This document shows positions 25,948 through 36,629 of a stretch of DNA of 64,000 nucleotides, one piece after another. The stretch lies in contig SAKE01000003.1 of the NCBI GenBank assembly GCA_004017275.1, positions 62,001 through 126,000 of the forward strand, in the 5' to 3' direction. Position numbers and translations under genes: made by a program. This DNA comes from Mesorhizobium sp. Lineage in GTDB: Bacteria; Pseudomonadota; Alphaproteobacteria; Rhizobiales; Rhizobiaceae. How positions within the stretch are numbered: the first letter of the stretch is position 1; every line of letters begins with the position of its first letter. The notes under the pieces were generated by a model. It saw only the letters and a list, made by a program, of their open reading frames with translations. It was not told where the DNA came from and did no database searches.

Positions 25948-26418
25948 CTACTGGTTCGGGACCTGTGGGGTCGCTGGCGCGGCAGGGGCAGTGCCGTTGG
26001 TCGCCGGCGGCGTCGAACCGGCGGCAGGCGCCGTGGCCGGGGCAGTCGCCGGAGCCGCGGCGTCGTTGCCCGACGGCGGCGTCGGCGTGGTGCCGCCTGC
26101 GGGCGCCGGCGTGGTCGTGCCGGGCAATTGGTTGAGCACGCCCTTGCCGGCGCCGTCCGAGGTCGCCGGCACGCGATCAAGGATGTCGATCGGCTTCTCG
26201 CCATAGCGGGCGACGATCGACAATGTCAGCGACGTTGCGAAGAAGGCGGCCGCCAGGATCGCCGTCGCGCGCGTCAGCGCATTGGCAGCGCCGCGTGCGG
26301 TCATGAAGCCGGAGCCGCCACCGATGCCGAGGCCGCCGCCTTCGGAACGCTGCAGCAGCACCACGCCGACAAGGGCGAGCACGACCATGAGATGGATGAC
26401 GATCAGTACGGTTTCCAT
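25948..26418 (-). CDS. secG: Protein translocase subunit SecG
   Basis: A 156-aa SecG, the accessory subunit of the SecYEG channel. The conserved core is METVLIVIHLMVVLALVGVV, the LLQRSEGGGLGIGGG turn near 21-35 and a second membrane helix near 52-70. The C-terminal 70 residues are an Ala/Pro/Thr tail, much longer than in E. coli SecG (110 aa), as seen in other rhizobia. It follows tpiA on the same strand, the usual order in the group. Confidence 0.92.
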   Translation of the reverse strand: METVLIVIHLMVVLALVGVVLLQRSEGGGLGIGGGSGFMTARGAANALTRATAILAAAFFATSLTLSIVARYGEKPIDILDRVPATSDGAGKGVLNQLPGTTTPAPAGGTTPTPPSGNDAAAPATAPATAPAAGSTPPATNGTAPAAPATPQVPNQ

Positions 26419-26587
26419 AGTTTATCCTGGCAAGGCCTTGCCCGGCCGCGGATACGACCGGTGAATTGGAGGCGGCTCAATACAATGCTTTGATGGCATT
26501 TCCAAGCCCGTGGCCGGAATATGGGAAGCAACGCCTTCATTGCAACGATTTCCAGCGCCGGGAGCCCGTCCAGCGTGGCGAACATCT

Positions 26588-27355
26588 TCAACCGATGTTG
26601 CAATAAGCCTCGGCGATACCGAGAAAATCCGCCGCTTTCAGGCTGGCGCCGCCGACCAGCGCGCCGTCGACATTCCTGACGCCGAGCAGTTCGACCGCGT
26701 TTGAGGGCTTGACCGAGCCGCCATAGAGAATGCGTACCTTCGCCGCGACGCTGCCGAGCTTTTCCGACAGCTTTTCGCGGATATGTGCGTGTGCTTCGGC
26801 CACATCGGCGACGGTCGGCGTCAGGCCGGTGCCGATCGCCCATACCGGTTCATAAGCAATGATGGTGTTGGACGGGGTGGCGCTTGGTGGCACCGAGCCG
26901 TCGACCTGCCGCGACAGCACGTCCAGCGTGGCGCCCGCTTCGCGCTGCTGCTGCGTCTCGCCAATACAAATGATGGCCACGAGCCCGGCACGCCAGGCGG
27001 CGGAAGCCTTGGCCTGGACCGTCGCGTCATCCTCGCCCCGTTGCTCGCGACATTCGGAATGGCCGACGATGACATGGCTTGCGCCCACATCTTTCAGCAT
27101 TTCCGCCGATATACAGCCGGTGTAAGCGCCGCTTTCCTTGGTGTGGCAATCCTCACCGCCGGCATGCACCGGCGTGCGCGACAGTATCTCCGCGGCATGG
27201 GCAAGCAGGGTCGCGGGAACACAGACCAGCGCTTCGGTCTCCGCATCGAGCCCGCTCATGAAACCGTTGCCGATCATCCTGAGTTCGTTGAGCGAGGCAC
27301 TGGTGCCGTTCATTTTCCAGTTGCCGGCGACAAGCGGGCGAATTCCTGGCGTCAT
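26588..27355 (-). CDS. tpiA: Triose-phosphate isomerase
   Basis: A 255-aa TIM-barrel glycolytic enzyme that interconverts dihydroxyacetone phosphate and glyceraldehyde 3-phosphate. The catalytic lysine is in AGNWKMNG near residue 14, the histidine in [10 protein letters not shown] near 99, the base glutamate in [10 protein letters not shown] near 170-179 and the phosphate loop in YGGSVKP near 214. The position after GHSE is Cys where most relatives have Arg (GHSERR). It is divergent from ppiD, with 144 nt between. Confidence 0.96.
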   Translation of the reverse strand: MTPGIRPLVAGNWKMNGTSASLNELRMIGNGFMSGLDAETEALVCVPATLLAHAAEILSRTPVHAGGEDCHTKESGAYTGCISAEMLKDVGASHVIVGHSECREQRGEDDATVQAKASAAWRAGLVAIICIGETQQQREAGATLDVLSRQVDGSVPPSATPSNTIIAYEPVWAIGTGLTPTVADVAEAHAHIREKLSEKLGSVAAKVRILYGGSVKPSNAVELLGVRNVDGALVGGASLKAADFLGIAEAYCNIG

Positions 27356-27499
27356 GGGTTTGCTTCTCCGGGCGATATCGGGCTCTGGCCCTCACTACCA
27401 AAATCAGGCCACAAAGCAATCGACAGTGGACCGGAAGGGCGCTATTGCGCTTGTTTCAAACTCGGCGCATGCGAAAATGCGCATAAATCGGAAGTAAAA

Positions 27500-29392
27500 A
27501 TGCTTGGTATATTGAGAAGCGCGGCAGGCACCTGGGTCGCAAAGGGGCTGTTGGTGCTGCTGGTGCTCAGCTTTTTGGTCTGGGGCGTTTCCGGACGGCT
27601 GATGGGCGGTCTCGCAGGCCATGATTCGGTCATAACCGCAGGCGGCACCAAAGTGTCGATCAACGAATACCGTCTCGCCTATAATCGCCAGCTCGCGGCC
27701 ATGTCGCAGCAGTTCGGCCAACGTCTCAGCCACGAACAGGCAAAGGCGCTCGGCGTCGACAACCAGGTGCTGGCCCAGCTCGTTTCGGGCGCCGTTCTCG
27801 ACGAACAGGCGCGCAAGCTGGGCCTCGGACTTTCCAAGGACCGGCTGGCCGAGCTGACGCGCGAAGACCCGGCCTTCAAGGGTCCGGGCGGCCAGTTCGA
27901 CCGCAGAACGTTCGAATATATGCTGCAGCAGATTGGCATGCGGCCCGAGGATTATCTGAAGAACCGTGCCCAGGTGGCGGTGCGCCAGCAGATCGTTGAA
28001 GCGGTCTCGGATGGCCTGAAGGTCCCGGACACTTTCTTCAAGGCGGTCGCGCTCTATCGCGGCGAAGATCGCACCATCGACTATCTGACACTGCCCAAGG
28101 CACTGGTCGAGCCGGTCGAGCCACCCTCCGACAGCGTACTTTCGGCCTATTTCGAAGCCAATAAGAAGACATACGCGGCGCCCGAATACCGCAAATTCTC
28201 ATATGTCCGCCTCGAACCGGTCGACATCATGGATACGACCGCCGTCACCGACAGCCAGGTCAGCGACGACTACAACAAGAACAAGGCGCGCTACACCACG
28301 CCGGAATTGCGCACCATCGAGCAGCTTGTCTTCAAGACGCCGGATGCTGCCAAGGCCGCGCTCGATTCGCTAAAGGCCGGCGCCACCTTCGACAAACTCG
28401 TCACGGCGGAAGGCAAGACCCCGGCCGACACGCTGCTCGGCACGCTGGCCAAGGACAAGATCGCCGACAAGGCGGTCGCCGACGCGGCCTTCGCGCTCAA
28501 TGCCAATGAAGTCAGCCAGGTCGTGCAGGGTGCCTTCGGTCCGGTGCTGCTGCGCGTCACCGAGATCAAGCCCGAGGTGGTGAAACCGCTGGCAGAAGTG
28601 TCCGACCAGATCCGCAAGGACCTGGCGCTGGGTGAGGCAAGCCGCATCCTTCTGGACGTGCGAGACAATTACGAAGACACCCGCGCCGCCGGCGGTTCGC
28701 TGGCCGACGCCGCCACCAAGCTGAAGCTGAAGGTCGTCACCATCGACGCCATCGATCGCAGCGGGCTGCGGCCCGATGCAAGCATCGTCAAGGACCTGCC
28801 GCAATCGCCGGAACTGATCAAGGCGGTTTTCGACGCTGAACCCGGCACGGAGAACGATGCCTTGACCACTGCCGACAACGGCTTCGTCTTCTATGAGGTG
28901 GCTTCCATTACGCCGGCTCGCGACCGGACACTGGACGAGGTTCGCCCAAAAGTCGTCGCCGACTGGACGGCGGCGGAAACAACCAAGCGGCTTGCCGCCA
29001 AGGCTGATGAGCTGGAAAAGCGACTTAAGGCCGGCGCCACGCTCGACGTCATCGCTGGCGAGCTGAAATTGGAAAAGCAGACCAAGCGCGGCGTCAAGCG
29101 CGAGGCCGACGACGTCGATTTCGGCAAGGAGGGTGCGGCTGCGATGTTCGGCGTCGGCGAAGGCGGTACCGGCCTGATCCCCTCGCCCACCGGCGACGGG
29201 CAGATCCTGTACAAGGTCGCCGAAGTGTTCGAGCCGGCCGGGGCCGATGCCAGCTCGGTGCCGGATGACGCACAGAAATCTTTCACCTCCGGCATGTCCG
29301 ACGATCTGCTCGACCAGTTGGTGGCGCAGTTGCAGACGCAGTACGACGTTCGCATCGACCCGGCCGCAGTCGCCCAAGCCTCGACAAGATGA
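27500..29392 (+). CDS. ppiD: Membrane-anchored peptidyl-prolyl isomerase PpiD/SurA-like
   Basis: A 630-aa periplasmic folding factor anchored by one N-terminal helix ([17 protein letters not shown] near 16-32). A SurA-type N-terminal chaperone region follows ([20 protein letters not shown]). A parvulin-like PPIase domain lies near 250-360, but it is degenerate, as is usual in PpiD. The ATG at 27500 follows GGAAG and gives the anchor; a longer frame from 26783 runs antisense to tpiA and is rejected. Its stop overlaps trpD (ATGA), a linkage typical for rhizobia. Confidence 0.9.
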   Translation: MLGILRSAAGTWVAKGLLVLLVLSFLVWGVSGRLMGGLAGHDSVITAGGTKVSINEYRLAYNRQLAAMSQQFGQRLSHEQAKALGVDNQVLAQLVSGAVLDEQARKLGLGLSKDRLAELTREDPAFKGPGGQFDRRTFEYMLQQIGMRPEDYLKNRAQVAVRQQIVEAVSDGLKVPDTFFKAVALYRGEDRTIDYLTLPKALVEPVEPPSDSVLSAYFEANKKTYAAPEYRKFSYVRLEPVDIMDTTAVTDSQVSDDYNKNKARYTTPELRTIEQLVFKTPDAAKAALDSLKAGATFDKLVTAEGKTPADTLLGTLAKDKIADKAVADAAFALNANEVSQVVQGAFGPVLLRVTEIKPEVVKPLAEVSDQIRKDLALGEASRILLDVRDNYEDTRAAGGSLADAATKLKLKVVTIDAIDRSGLRPDASIVKDLPQSPELIKAVFDAEPGTENDALTTADNGFVFYEVASITPARDRTLDEVRPKVVADWTAAETTKRLAAKADELEKRLKAGATLDVIAGELKLEKQTKRGVKREADDVDFGKEGAAAMFGVGEGGTGLIPSPTGDGQILYKVAEVFEPAGADASSVPDDAQKSFTSGMSDDLLDQLVAQLQTQYDVRIDPAAVAQASTR

Positions 29393-30399
29393 GCGCGCTG
29401 AAAACCCATATCGCCAAGGTTGCGACCGGAACCGCTCTTTCCTTCGAGGAAGCGCGCGAGGCCTTCGACATCATCATGTCAGGCGACGCAACGCCCGGCC
29501 AGATCGGGGGCTTCCTGATGGCGCTGCGCGTGCGTGGCGAGACGGTGAGCGAGATTTCCGGCGCCGTCGCCACCATGCGCGCCAAGATGCTGCGCGTGGA
29601 CGCGCCCGACGGCGCCATCGATATCGTCGGCACCGGCGGTGACAATTCCCACAGCGTCAACATTTCGACGGCATCGGCCTTCGTCATTGCCGGAAGCGGT
29701 GTGCCGGTCGCCAAGCACGGCAATCGCGGTCTGTCGTCGCTGACCGGTTCCGCCGACGTGCTCGTCGCGCTCGGGGTCAAGATCGACATCTCTCCCGAAT
29801 CGATAGGCCATTGCATCCATCAGGCGGGCGTCGGATTCATGTTCGCGCCCGCGCACCATCCGGCGATGAAGCACGTTGGCCCGACCCGCGTCGAGCTCGG
29901 CACCCGCACCATCTTCAACCTGCTCGGGCCGCTCTCCAATCCGGCCGGCGTCGTCAGGCAGATGGTCGGTGTGTTCCTGCCGGAATGGATCCTGCCGGTG
30001 GCCGAAACGCTGAACGCGCTTGGCGCCGAGCATGCCTGGGTTGTCCATGGCGACGGCTATGACGAGATCACCACCACTGGCGAAACGCAGGTCGCCGAAC
30101 TGGTTGGTGGTGAAATCCGCAGCTTCACACTGACGCCGGAAGAGGTTGGGCTGGCGCGCCACAGCAAGGATGAGTTGCGCGGCGGCGACGCGGCCTACAA
30201 CGCGGAGGCATTGCGCGCTATGCTGGGTGGCGCTGCCGGCGCCTATCGCGACACCGTGCTGATGAATGCCGGCGCCGGACTGGTGGTGGCGGGCAAGGCG
30301 ACGACGCTTGGCGACGGCATCGTGACGGCGGCGCAAGCCATCGACAGCGGCCGAGCCCTGCAAGTGCTCGACAGGCTGGTCGAGATTTCGAACGGATAG
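29389..30399 (+). CDS. trpD: Anthranilate phosphoribosyltransferase
   Basis: A 336-aa enzyme of tryptophan synthesis that joins anthranilate and PRPP. The PRPP site is [14 protein letters not shown] near 80-93, the [17 protein letters not shown] loop is near 105-121, and [20 protein letters not shown] is near 156-175. It starts in an ATGA overlap with ppiD and is followed by trpC after 3 nt. Confidence 0.97.
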   Translation: MSALKTHIAKVATGTALSFEEAREAFDIIMSGDATPGQIGGFLMALRVRGETVSEISGAVATMRAKMLRVDAPDGAIDIVGTGGDNSHSVNISTASAFVIAGSGVPVAKHGNRGLSSLTGSADVLVALGVKIDISPESIGHCIHQAGVGFMFAPAHHPAMKHVGPTRVELGTRTIFNLLGPLSNPAGVVRQMVGVFLPEWILPVAETLNALGAEHAWVVHGDGYDEITTTGETQVAELVGGEIRSFTLTPEEVGLARHSKDELRGGDAAYNAEALRAMLGGAAGAYRDTVLMNAGAGLVVAGKATTLGDGIVTAAQAIDSGRALQVLDRLVEISNG

Positions 30400-30402
30400 A
30401 GC

Positions 30403-31215
30403 GTGTCTGACATTCTTCGCAAGATCGAGACCTACAAGCGCGACGAGATCGCGGCGGCGAAGGCACGCGTGCCGCTCGCCGAAATCAAGGCGCGAGCGAA
30501 GGATGCGGACGCACCGCGCGGCTTTCTTGCCGCACTCGAAGCGAAGCGCGAATCCGGCGCCTTCGCGCTGATCGCCGAGATCAAGAAGGCAAGCCCCTCC
30601 AAGGGTCTGATCCGCGCCGATTTCGATCCGCCGGCGCTGGCGCGGGCCTATGCCAAAGGCGGCGCCGCCTGTCTTTCTGTGCTGACCGATGCGCCGTCTT
30701 TCCAGGGCGCGCCGGAATTTCTCACCAGGGCGCGAGCCGCCGTCGCCCTGCCCGCTCTGCGCAAGGATTTCCTGTTCGATCCCTATCAGGTCTACGAAGC
30801 CCGCGCCTGGGGGGCGGATGCCATCCTGATCATCATGGCGAGCGTCGACGACGCACTGGCGAGCGAGCTTGAAGCGATGGCATTCGAACTCGGCATGGAT
30901 GCGCTGATAGAAGTGCATGACGAGGCCGAGGCGCAGCGCGCGCTAAAGCTGTCGTCGCGGCTGATCGGCATCAACAACCGCAATCTGCGCACATTCGAGA
31001 CCAGCCTCGATACCTCGGAGCGGCTGGCGACGATGGTGCCGGCCGATCGCCTGCTGGTCAGCGAGAGTGGCATTTTCTCGCATGACGACTGCCTCAGGCT
31101 GCAAAAGAACGACATCGGCACTTTTCTCGTCGGCGAGAGCCTGATGCGGCAACAGGACGTCACCACCGCGACCCGCCTGCTTCTGACAGGCAAGGCGCCA
31201 GCCGAGGCCATCTGA
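30403..31215 (+). CDS. trpC: Indole-3-glycerol phosphate synthase
   Basis: A 270-aa TIM-barrel enzyme of tryptophan synthesis. The start is GTG ([16 protein letters not shown]). The catalytic segment [16 protein letters not shown] near 54-69, FLGAPEFL-like FQGAPEFL near 100, [16 protein letters not shown] near 122-137 and SESGI near 222 are all present. It sits 3 nt after trpD and 2 nt before moaC. Confidence 0.97.
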   Translation: MSDILRKIETYKRDEIAAAKARVPLAEIKARAKDADAPRGFLAALEAKRESGAFALIAEIKKASPSKGLIRADFDPPALARAYAKGGAACLSVLTDAPSFQGAPEFLTRARAAVALPALRKDFLFDPYQVYEARAWGADAILIIMASVDDALASELEAMAFELGMDALIEVHDEAEAQRALKLSSRLIGINNRNLRTFETSLDTSERLATMVPADRLLVSESGIFSHDDCLRLQKNDIGTFLVGESLMRQQDVTTATRLLLTGKAPAEAI

Positions 31216-31217
31216 CG

Positions 31218-31700
31218 ATGACATCAGGCCTCACCCATCTTGGCGCGCAGGGCGAGGCCAACATGGTCGATGTCGGCGACAAGGCGGAGACGACGCGCAC
31301 GGCGATCGCCGAGGGCTTTGTCGCGATGCAGCCTGAGACACTGGAGATGATCCTCGCCGGCGACGCCAAGAAAGGCGATGTGCTCGGCACCGCGCGCATT
31401 GCCGGCATCATGGCGGCGAAGAAGACGCATGAACTGATCCCGCTCTGCCATCCGCTGCTGCTGACGAAGGTTTCCGTCGACATCGAGCCAGACCATGCTT
31501 TGCCCGGCTTGAAGGTCACCGCGCTCGCCCGCGTCACCGGCAAGACGGGCGTCGAGATGGAAGCGCTGACCGCCGCTTCGGTCGCTTGCCTGACCATCTA
31601 CGACATGGCCAAGGCGGTGGACCGCGCCATGGTCATCTCCGGCATCCGGCTGGTCGAAAAGACCGGCGGCAAGTCGGGCGACTACAAGGCGAGCGCCTGA
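31218..31700 (+). CDS. moaC: Cyclic pyranopterin monophosphate synthase
   Basis: A 160-aa enzyme of molybdenum cofactor synthesis. The family signature [13 protein letters not shown] lies near 73-85 (His, Pro), [20 protein letters not shown] near 113-132 and the closing KTGGKSGDY near 149-157, which carries active-site lysines. Its stop codon shares one base with the moeA start. Confidence 0.96.
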   Translation: MTSGLTHLGAQGEANMVDVGDKAETTRTAIAEGFVAMQPETLEMILAGDAKKGDVLGTARIAGIMAAKKTHELIPLCHPLLLTKVSVDIEPDHALPGLKVTALARVTGKTGVEMEALTAASVACLTIYDMAKAVDRAMVISGIRLVEKTGGKSGDYKASA

Positions 31701-32929
31701 TGGCGTTGGTTCCGGTCGCCGAGGCGCTCGACCGCCTGCTGGAAGGCGCTGCGCCATTGGCCGGTGAAGGCGTTCCGCTCTTCGAGGCCGTGGACCGTGT
31801 GCTGGCAGAACCGGTCGTCGCACTGCGCACACAGCCACCTTTCAATGCTTCGGCCATGGACGGCTATGCGGCCCGTGCCGCCGACGTGGCGTCCGCACCG
31901 TCGCGCCTTTCGGTGATCGGCATGGCGCCGGCAGGGCGCGGCTTCAGCGGTGCGGTCGGCAAGGCGCAGGCGGTGCGCATCTTTACCGGCGCGCCGCTGC
32001 CCGAGGGCGCCGACACCGTCGTCATCCAGGAGAATGTCCGCGACCTCGGCAATGGCGACATCGAAGTGATCGAACCCACCGCAAAAGGACGCAACATCCG
32101 CCGCATCGGCCTCGATTTTTCAACAGGCGACGTGCTGCTGGAAAAAGGCCGCGTGCTCGACCCGGCGGCGCTGTCGCTGGCAGCATCGGCCAACCACCCC
32201 CGGGTCAACGTGGTGAAACGGCCGCTGGTCGCCATCATCGCCACCGGCGATGAATTGCTGCCGCCGGGCAGCGATCTCGGCCCGGACCAGATCATCTCGT
32301 CGAATGCCTATGGCGTCGCCGCGACAGCACAATCGGTCGGCGCCCGTGCGCTCGATCTCGGCATTGCCGCCGATCGCAAGGAAGCCATCGCTGAACTGGT
32401 GCAAAAAGCGGTCGCGGCAGGTGCGGACGTTATCGTGACGCTTGGCGGCGCCTCGGTCGGCGATCATGACCTGATCCACGACGTGCTGACCGGCGAAGGC
32501 ATGACGCTCGGCTTCTGGAAGATCGCCATGCGCCCCGGCAAGCCGCTGATGTTCGGCCGCCTCGGCGATATCAGGTGCATCGGCCTGCCCGGCAACCCGG
32601 TGGCAAGCCTGGTTTGCTCGCAGCTGTTCCTGAAGCCGCTGCTGGCGCAGCTAGGCGGCCGCGATCATCGCCAGGACATACGCTCGGCGCGATTGGGCGC
32701 CGCAATGCCTGCCAATGATCTGCGCCAGGACTACGTCCGGGCCGTGGTCAGCGAAGATAACGGCGCGCTGGTGGCGACACCGTTCGGCATCCAGGATTCC
32801 TCGATGCTGAGAATGCTGGCCGACGCCAACGGGCTGATCGTGCGGGCGCCGTTTGCCCCCGCAGCAGCCGCGGGCGAGGTTTGCAGTGTTTTGATGCTGC
32901 GCCAGGAATCCCAAACAAGCTCTTCATAA
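31700..32929 (+). CDS. moeA: Molybdopterin molybdotransferase
   Basis: A 409-aa MoeA, which inserts molybdate into adenylated molybdopterin. Start [25 protein letters not shown] near 51-59, the IFTGAPLPEGADTVV segment near 95-109, and TLGGASVGDHDLI near 247-259. The start at 31700 overlaps the moaC stop (TGATG). It ends the ppiD-trpDC-moaC-moeA run. In related genomes lexA usually comes next; here the kynurenine genes intervene. Confidence 0.95.
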   Translation: MALVPVAEALDRLLEGAAPLAGEGVPLFEAVDRVLAEPVVALRTQPPFNASAMDGYAARAADVASAPSRLSVIGMAPAGRGFSGAVGKAQAVRIFTGAPLPEGADTVVIQENVRDLGNGDIEVIEPTAKGRNIRRIGLDFSTGDVLLEKGRVLDPAALSLAASANHPRVNVVKRPLVAIIATGDELLPPGSDLGPDQIISSNAYGVAATAQSVGARALDLGIAADRKEAIAELVQKAVAAGADVIVTLGGASVGDHDLIHDVLTGEGMTLGFWKIAMRPGKPLMFGRLGDIRCIGLPGNPVASLVCSQLFLKPLLAQLGGRDHRQDIRSARLGAAMPANDLRQDYVRAVVSEDNGALVATPFGIQDSSMLRMLADANGLIVRAPFAPAAAAGEVCSVLMLRQESQTSSS

Positions 32930-32952
32930 CAGACGAGAAAATGATCTCGGCG

Positions 32953-33783
32953 TTATTCCGAGATCAAGGTCCGGGTCAGCGGATGTGCCGGATCGGCAAG
33001 GCCGTCTACGATGCTGAAATGATGCCGGTCGGGCTCGACTACAGCGCTGGTGGTGGCGCCGAGGCCGGTCCAGATGTTGGCGAGCAGGGCATTCTGGCGC
33101 AGGAATTCGGCGCGCTCACCGCCACCAGCCCAGCAGGTGATGCGAGCCCCTTCCATCGGGCACAGCAGCGCCGGACTTTCAGCCAGCGCCTCATCGTCGT
33201 CGATTGCCAATGCCTTGTTCATCCCCGTGCGCATGATCGGACGCAAATCGTGGAGGCCTGAAATCGAGACGACATGGCGTATGCGCCGCGCCACATCGGC
33301 AGCCAGCGGCGTGGTCGTCGTCACCATTCGGGTTGCCAGATGACCGCCAGCCGAATGTCCGGTCAGCATCAGTGGCCCGTCGACCACCGCCGCCGCCTTG
33401 CCGATCGCCGCGCCAACCTCCCGGACTATGCCAGCGATGCGTATGTCCGGGCACAGCGTGTAGGACGGCATCGCCACGGCAAAACCGCTGCTGACCGCGC
33501 CATTGGCAAGGTGCGACCACAGGCTCTTGTCGGTCTCCAGCCAGTACCCGCCATGGATAACCACGACCAGCCCCTTGGGCGCGGCATCGGGAAAGAAAAG
33601 ATCGAGCCGATTGCGCGGTCCTTCGCCATAGGCGATGTCGAGCCGTGCCCGACCCTCTGCCGAGAGCGCATCACGGAATGCTTGGGCTGGTTCCGCCCAC
33701 GCGGCCGGCCAGCGATCACTGCCGGCGATGTTCGCGCCGTTGGCATAGGCATCATCCCAATCGACGATGTGACGTTCGAACAT
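32953..33783 (-). CDS. Kynurenine formamidase-type alpha/beta hydrolase
   Basis: A 276-aa alpha/beta hydrolase. The HGGYW oxyanion motif (VVIHGGYW near 76-83) and the nucleophile GHSAGGHLA near 143-151 are those of the arylformamidase family, which converts N-formylkynurenine to kynurenine. The start at 33783 (MFERHIVDWDDAY) has a strong GGGAGGG ribosome site. It faces away from the 2-aminobenzoate-CoA-ligase-like gene, kynA and kynU, which supplies the missing middle step of that pathway. It is not related to the metal-dependent bacterial KynB family, so I give no symbol. Confidence 0.82.
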   Translation of the reverse strand: MFERHIVDWDDAYANGANIAGSDRWPAAWAEPAQAFRDALSAEGRARLDIAYGEGPRNRLDLFFPDAAPKGLVVVIHGGYWLETDKSLWSHLANGAVSSGFAVAMPSYTLCPDIRIAGIVREVGAAIGKAAAVVDGPLMLTGHSAGGHLATRMVTTTTPLAADVARRIRHVVSISGLHDLRPIMRTGMNKALAIDDDEALAESPALLCPMEGARITCWAGGGERAEFLRQNALLANIWTGLGATTSAVVEPDRHHFSIVDGLADPAHPLTRTLISE

Positions 33784-34089
33784 CTGTGCCCTCCCAAAAC
33801 GGCATCCCTTCTCCGCTAGCAATGGCCACCGCCGCGCCATGCGTCAATGCTACAGGGCAAAAACATTTTAGGCTTGAAACAAATTTCGACTGGTGCGATC
33901 CTGCGCTAATGAACAGCCGACAATGGGAGGTCTGCTGTGCTGCCCAAACCTGTAAATGCTCATCCCGTTTCGGGTGGCATCGAGCGAGGTGCAACTGGCG
34001 GCACGCAGCCTCCTCAAAAAGCAGGACCTTCAGATCACCGGTCAGGTGCCTCGCGCACTGGCCATCCAGCAGATAGGGATAGCGGCGAC

Positions 34090-35715
34090 ATGCTTGGGCC
34101 TTCAGCGCATATCGATACGTTCACGCGCGATCATCTGCCGCCGCCGGAGCAATGGCCCGATATCCTGCTCGACGGTTTTGATTATCCCGAACGCCTCAAC
34201 GCCGGTGTCGAACTGACCGACAGGCTGGTCGAGAAGGGCCTGGGTGACCACACCGCGCTAATCGGCAATGGCCGCCGCCGCACCTACAAGGAACTGTCCG
34301 ACTGGACGAACAGGCTGGCCCACGCGCTGGTCGAGAATTATGGCGTCAAGCCGGGCAACCGGGTGTTGATCCGCTCGGCCAACAACCCCGCAATGGTCGC
34401 CTGCTGGCTGGCTGCCACCAAGGTCGGCGCCGTGGTCGTCAACACCATGCCGATGCTGCGCGCCGGCGAACTTGCCAAGATCGTCGACAAGGCGGAAATC
34501 ACAGTCGCGCTGTGCGACACCAGGCTGATGGACGAGATGACCGCCTGCGCCAAGGGCAGCGCGTTCTTGAAACAGGTCATCGGCTTCGACGGGACCGCCA
34601 ACCACGATGCCGAACTCGATCGTGCCGCTCTCGACAAGCCGGTGATATTCAGCGCCGTCGACACCGGCCGCGACGACGTCGCCCTGCTCGGCTTCACCTC
34701 GGGCACGACCGGCGTGCCGAAGGCGACGATGCATTTCCACCGCGACCTCCTTATCATCGCGGACTCTTATGCGCGCGAAATCCTGGAGGTGACGCCGGAC
34801 GACATCTTCGTCGGCTCGCCGCCGCTCGCCTTCACATTCGGCCTTGGCGGGCTCGCCATCTTCCCGCTCCGCTTCGGCGCCGCGGCGACGCTGCTGGAAC
34901 AGGCGACGCCGCCCAACATGATCCACATCATCGAGACCTACAAAGCGACGATCTCCTTCACGGCGCCGACCGCCTATCGCGCCATGCTGAAGGCCATGGA
35001 TGAAGGGGCCGATTTGTCGTCGCTGCGCGTTGCCGTTTCGGCCGGCGAGACCTTGCCCGCACCAGTTTTCGAAGAGTGGATGCAAAAGACCGGCAAGCCG
35101 ATCCTCGACGGCATCGGCGCCACCGAAATGCTGCACATCTTCATCTCCAACCGATTCGATGACATGAAGCCGGCGTCGACCGGCAAGCCAGTGGGCGGCT
35201 ACGAGGCGCGCATCGTCGACGACGACATGCGTGAGGTACCGCGCGGTGCGACCGGCAGGCTGGCGGTGCGCGGCCCGACCGGCTGCCGCTACTTGGCCGA
35301 CGACAGGCAGAAGGACTACGTTCGCGATGGCTGGAACCTCACCGGCGACACATTCACCCAGGACGAGGACGGTTTCTTCCATTTCGCCGCGCGTTCCGAC
35401 GACATGATCGTCAGCGCCGGCTACAACATTGCCGGACCCGAGGTCGAGGCCGCACTTCTGTCGCATCCCGACGTCGCCGAATGCGCTGTCATCGGCGCCG
35501 ACGATGGCGAGCGCGGCCAGATCGTCGAGGCGCATGTCGTGCTGGTGCAGGGCGTGGCGCCAGACGCATTGACCACCAAGCGCCTGCAGGACCACGTCAA
35601 GGCAACGATCGCGCCCTACAAATATCCGCGATCGGTAAAATTCATCGCCGCTCTGCCCAAAACCCAGACCGGCAAGATCCAGCGCTTTCGGCTGCGCACG
35701 GAGAAGATCAATTGA
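34090..35715 (+). CDS. 2-aminobenzoate-CoA ligase-like AMP-binding enzyme
   Basis: A 541-aa acyl-adenylate ligase of the benzoate-CoA ligase group. The N-terminus ([20 protein letters not shown]) and the P-loop [20 protein letters not shown] near 200-219 match 2-aminobenzoate (anthranilate)-CoA ligases. The C-terminal catalytic lysine is in [13 protein letters not shown] near 521-533. The start at 34090 is chosen because residues before it in the longer frame are not protein-like. Kynureninase, encoded two genes on, makes anthranilate, so this enzyme would activate it for breakdown. Benzoate or a related acid is an alternative substrate. Confidence 0.8.
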   Translation: MLGPSAHIDTFTRDHLPPPEQWPDILLDGFDYPERLNAGVELTDRLVEKGLGDHTALIGNGRRRTYKELSDWTNRLAHALVENYGVKPGNRVLIRSANNPAMVACWLAATKVGAVVVNTMPMLRAGELAKIVDKAEITVALCDTRLMDEMTACAKGSAFLKQVIGFDGTANHDAELDRAALDKPVIFSAVDTGRDDVALLGFTSGTTGVPKATMHFHRDLLIIADSYAREILEVTPDDIFVGSPPLAFTFGLGGLAIFPLRFGAAATLLEQATPPNMIHIIETYKATISFTAPTAYRAMLKAMDEGADLSSLRVAVSAGETLPAPVFEEWMQKTGKPILDGIGATEMLHIFISNRFDDMKPASTGKPVGGYEARIVDDDMREVPRGATGRLAVRGPTGCRYLADDRQKDYVRDGWNLTGDTFTQDEDGFFHFAARSDDMIVSAGYNIAGPEVEAALLSHPDVAECAVIGADDGERGQIVEAHVVLVQGVAPDALTTKRLQDHVKATIAPYKYPRSVKFIAALPKTQTGKIQRFRLRTEKIN

Positions 35716-36548
35716 GCGAGCCATACGATCCGGCGTCCGAAGGCGCACAGATGTCGTTCAAGGAGCGCATGTCCTACAGCGACTATCTGCACCTGGAGAA
35801 AGTGCTGGAGGCGCAGACGCCGCTGTCTTCCGCGCATGACGAGATGCTGTTCATCATCCAGCATCAGACCTCGGAGCTGTGGATGAAGCTCGCTCTGCAC
35901 GAGATCGGCGCCGCGATCCGCTCGATCCGCGCCGACCGGCTTGAGCCGAGCTTCAAGATGCTGTCGCGCGTCGCACGCATTTTCGAGCAGTTGAACAATG
36001 CCTGGGATGTGCTGCGGACGATGACGCCCAGCGAATACACCGAGTTCCGCGACGCACTCGGCCAGTCCTCGGGTTTTCAGTCCTGGCAGTATCGCGCCAT
36101 CGAATTCATGGCCGGCAACCGTAACCTCGCCATGCTCGGGCCGCACAAGCACCGGCCGGACCTCAGCGGGAAGCTGGAGGCGATCCTGGCCGAGCCCTCG
36201 CTCTACGATGAGGCACTGCTGCTGCTTGCCCGTAATGGATTCGACATCGGTGCCGATGCCGGGCGCATGGACTGGCGTGAGACGCGAACCGAGAATGAAG
36301 CGGTCCTGGTCGCCTGGCAGACCATCTACCGTGACCCGCAGCGCTACTGGATGTTCTACGAACTGGCCGAGAAACTGGTCGACTTCGAGGATTATTTCCG
36401 CCGCTGGCGCTTCAACCACGTCACCACGGTCGAGCGCATCATCGGGCTGAAACGCGGCACCGGCGGCACGTCGGGTGCTTCGTATCTGAAGAAGATGCTC
36501 GAGGTCGTGCTGTTCCCGGAGTTGTGGACCGTCCGCACCCGGCTCTGA
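35712..36548 (+). CDS. kynA: Tryptophan 2,3-dioxygenase
   Basis: A 278-aa haem enzyme that opens the indole ring of tryptophan to N-formylkynurenine. Recognisable parts: [15 protein letters not shown] near 20-34, [18 protein letters not shown] near 47-64, [16 protein letters not shown] near 117-132, and [15 protein letters not shown] then [15 protein letters not shown] near 232-263. The likely start is TTG 35712 in a TTGA overlap with the ligase stop, with GGAG upstream; ATG 35751 would give a protein 13 residues shorter. Confidence 0.94.
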   Translation: MSEPYDPASEGAQMSFKERMSYSDYLHLEKVLEAQTPLSSAHDEMLFIIQHQTSELWMKLALHEIGAAIRSIRADRLEPSFKMLSRVARIFEQLNNAWDVLRTMTPSEYTEFRDALGQSSGFQSWQYRAIEFMAGNRNLAMLGPHKHRPDLSGKLEAILAEPSLYDEALLLLARNGFDIGADAGRMDWRETRTENEAVLVAWQTIYRDPQRYWMFYELAEKLVDFEDYFRRWRFNHVTTVERIIGLKRGTGGTSGASYLKKMLEVVLFPELWTVRTRL

Positions 36549-36629
36549 CATATCGAAATGGGACAGGCACAGTGAGGAGGACGCGCTCGTGGCGGGAATC
36601 CTTCGCGAACAACCGAGGACCGACCGACC

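Noticed and set aside
26783..27499. N-terminal extension of ppiD
   Set aside because: This part runs antisense to tpiA; the ATG at 27500 has a ribosome site and gives the membrane anchor.
33937..34089. 51-codon extension of the acyl-CoA ligase, or a separate small gene
   Set aside because: The translation is not protein-like and the ligase family begins at MLGPSAHID; no other frame there gives a recognised product.
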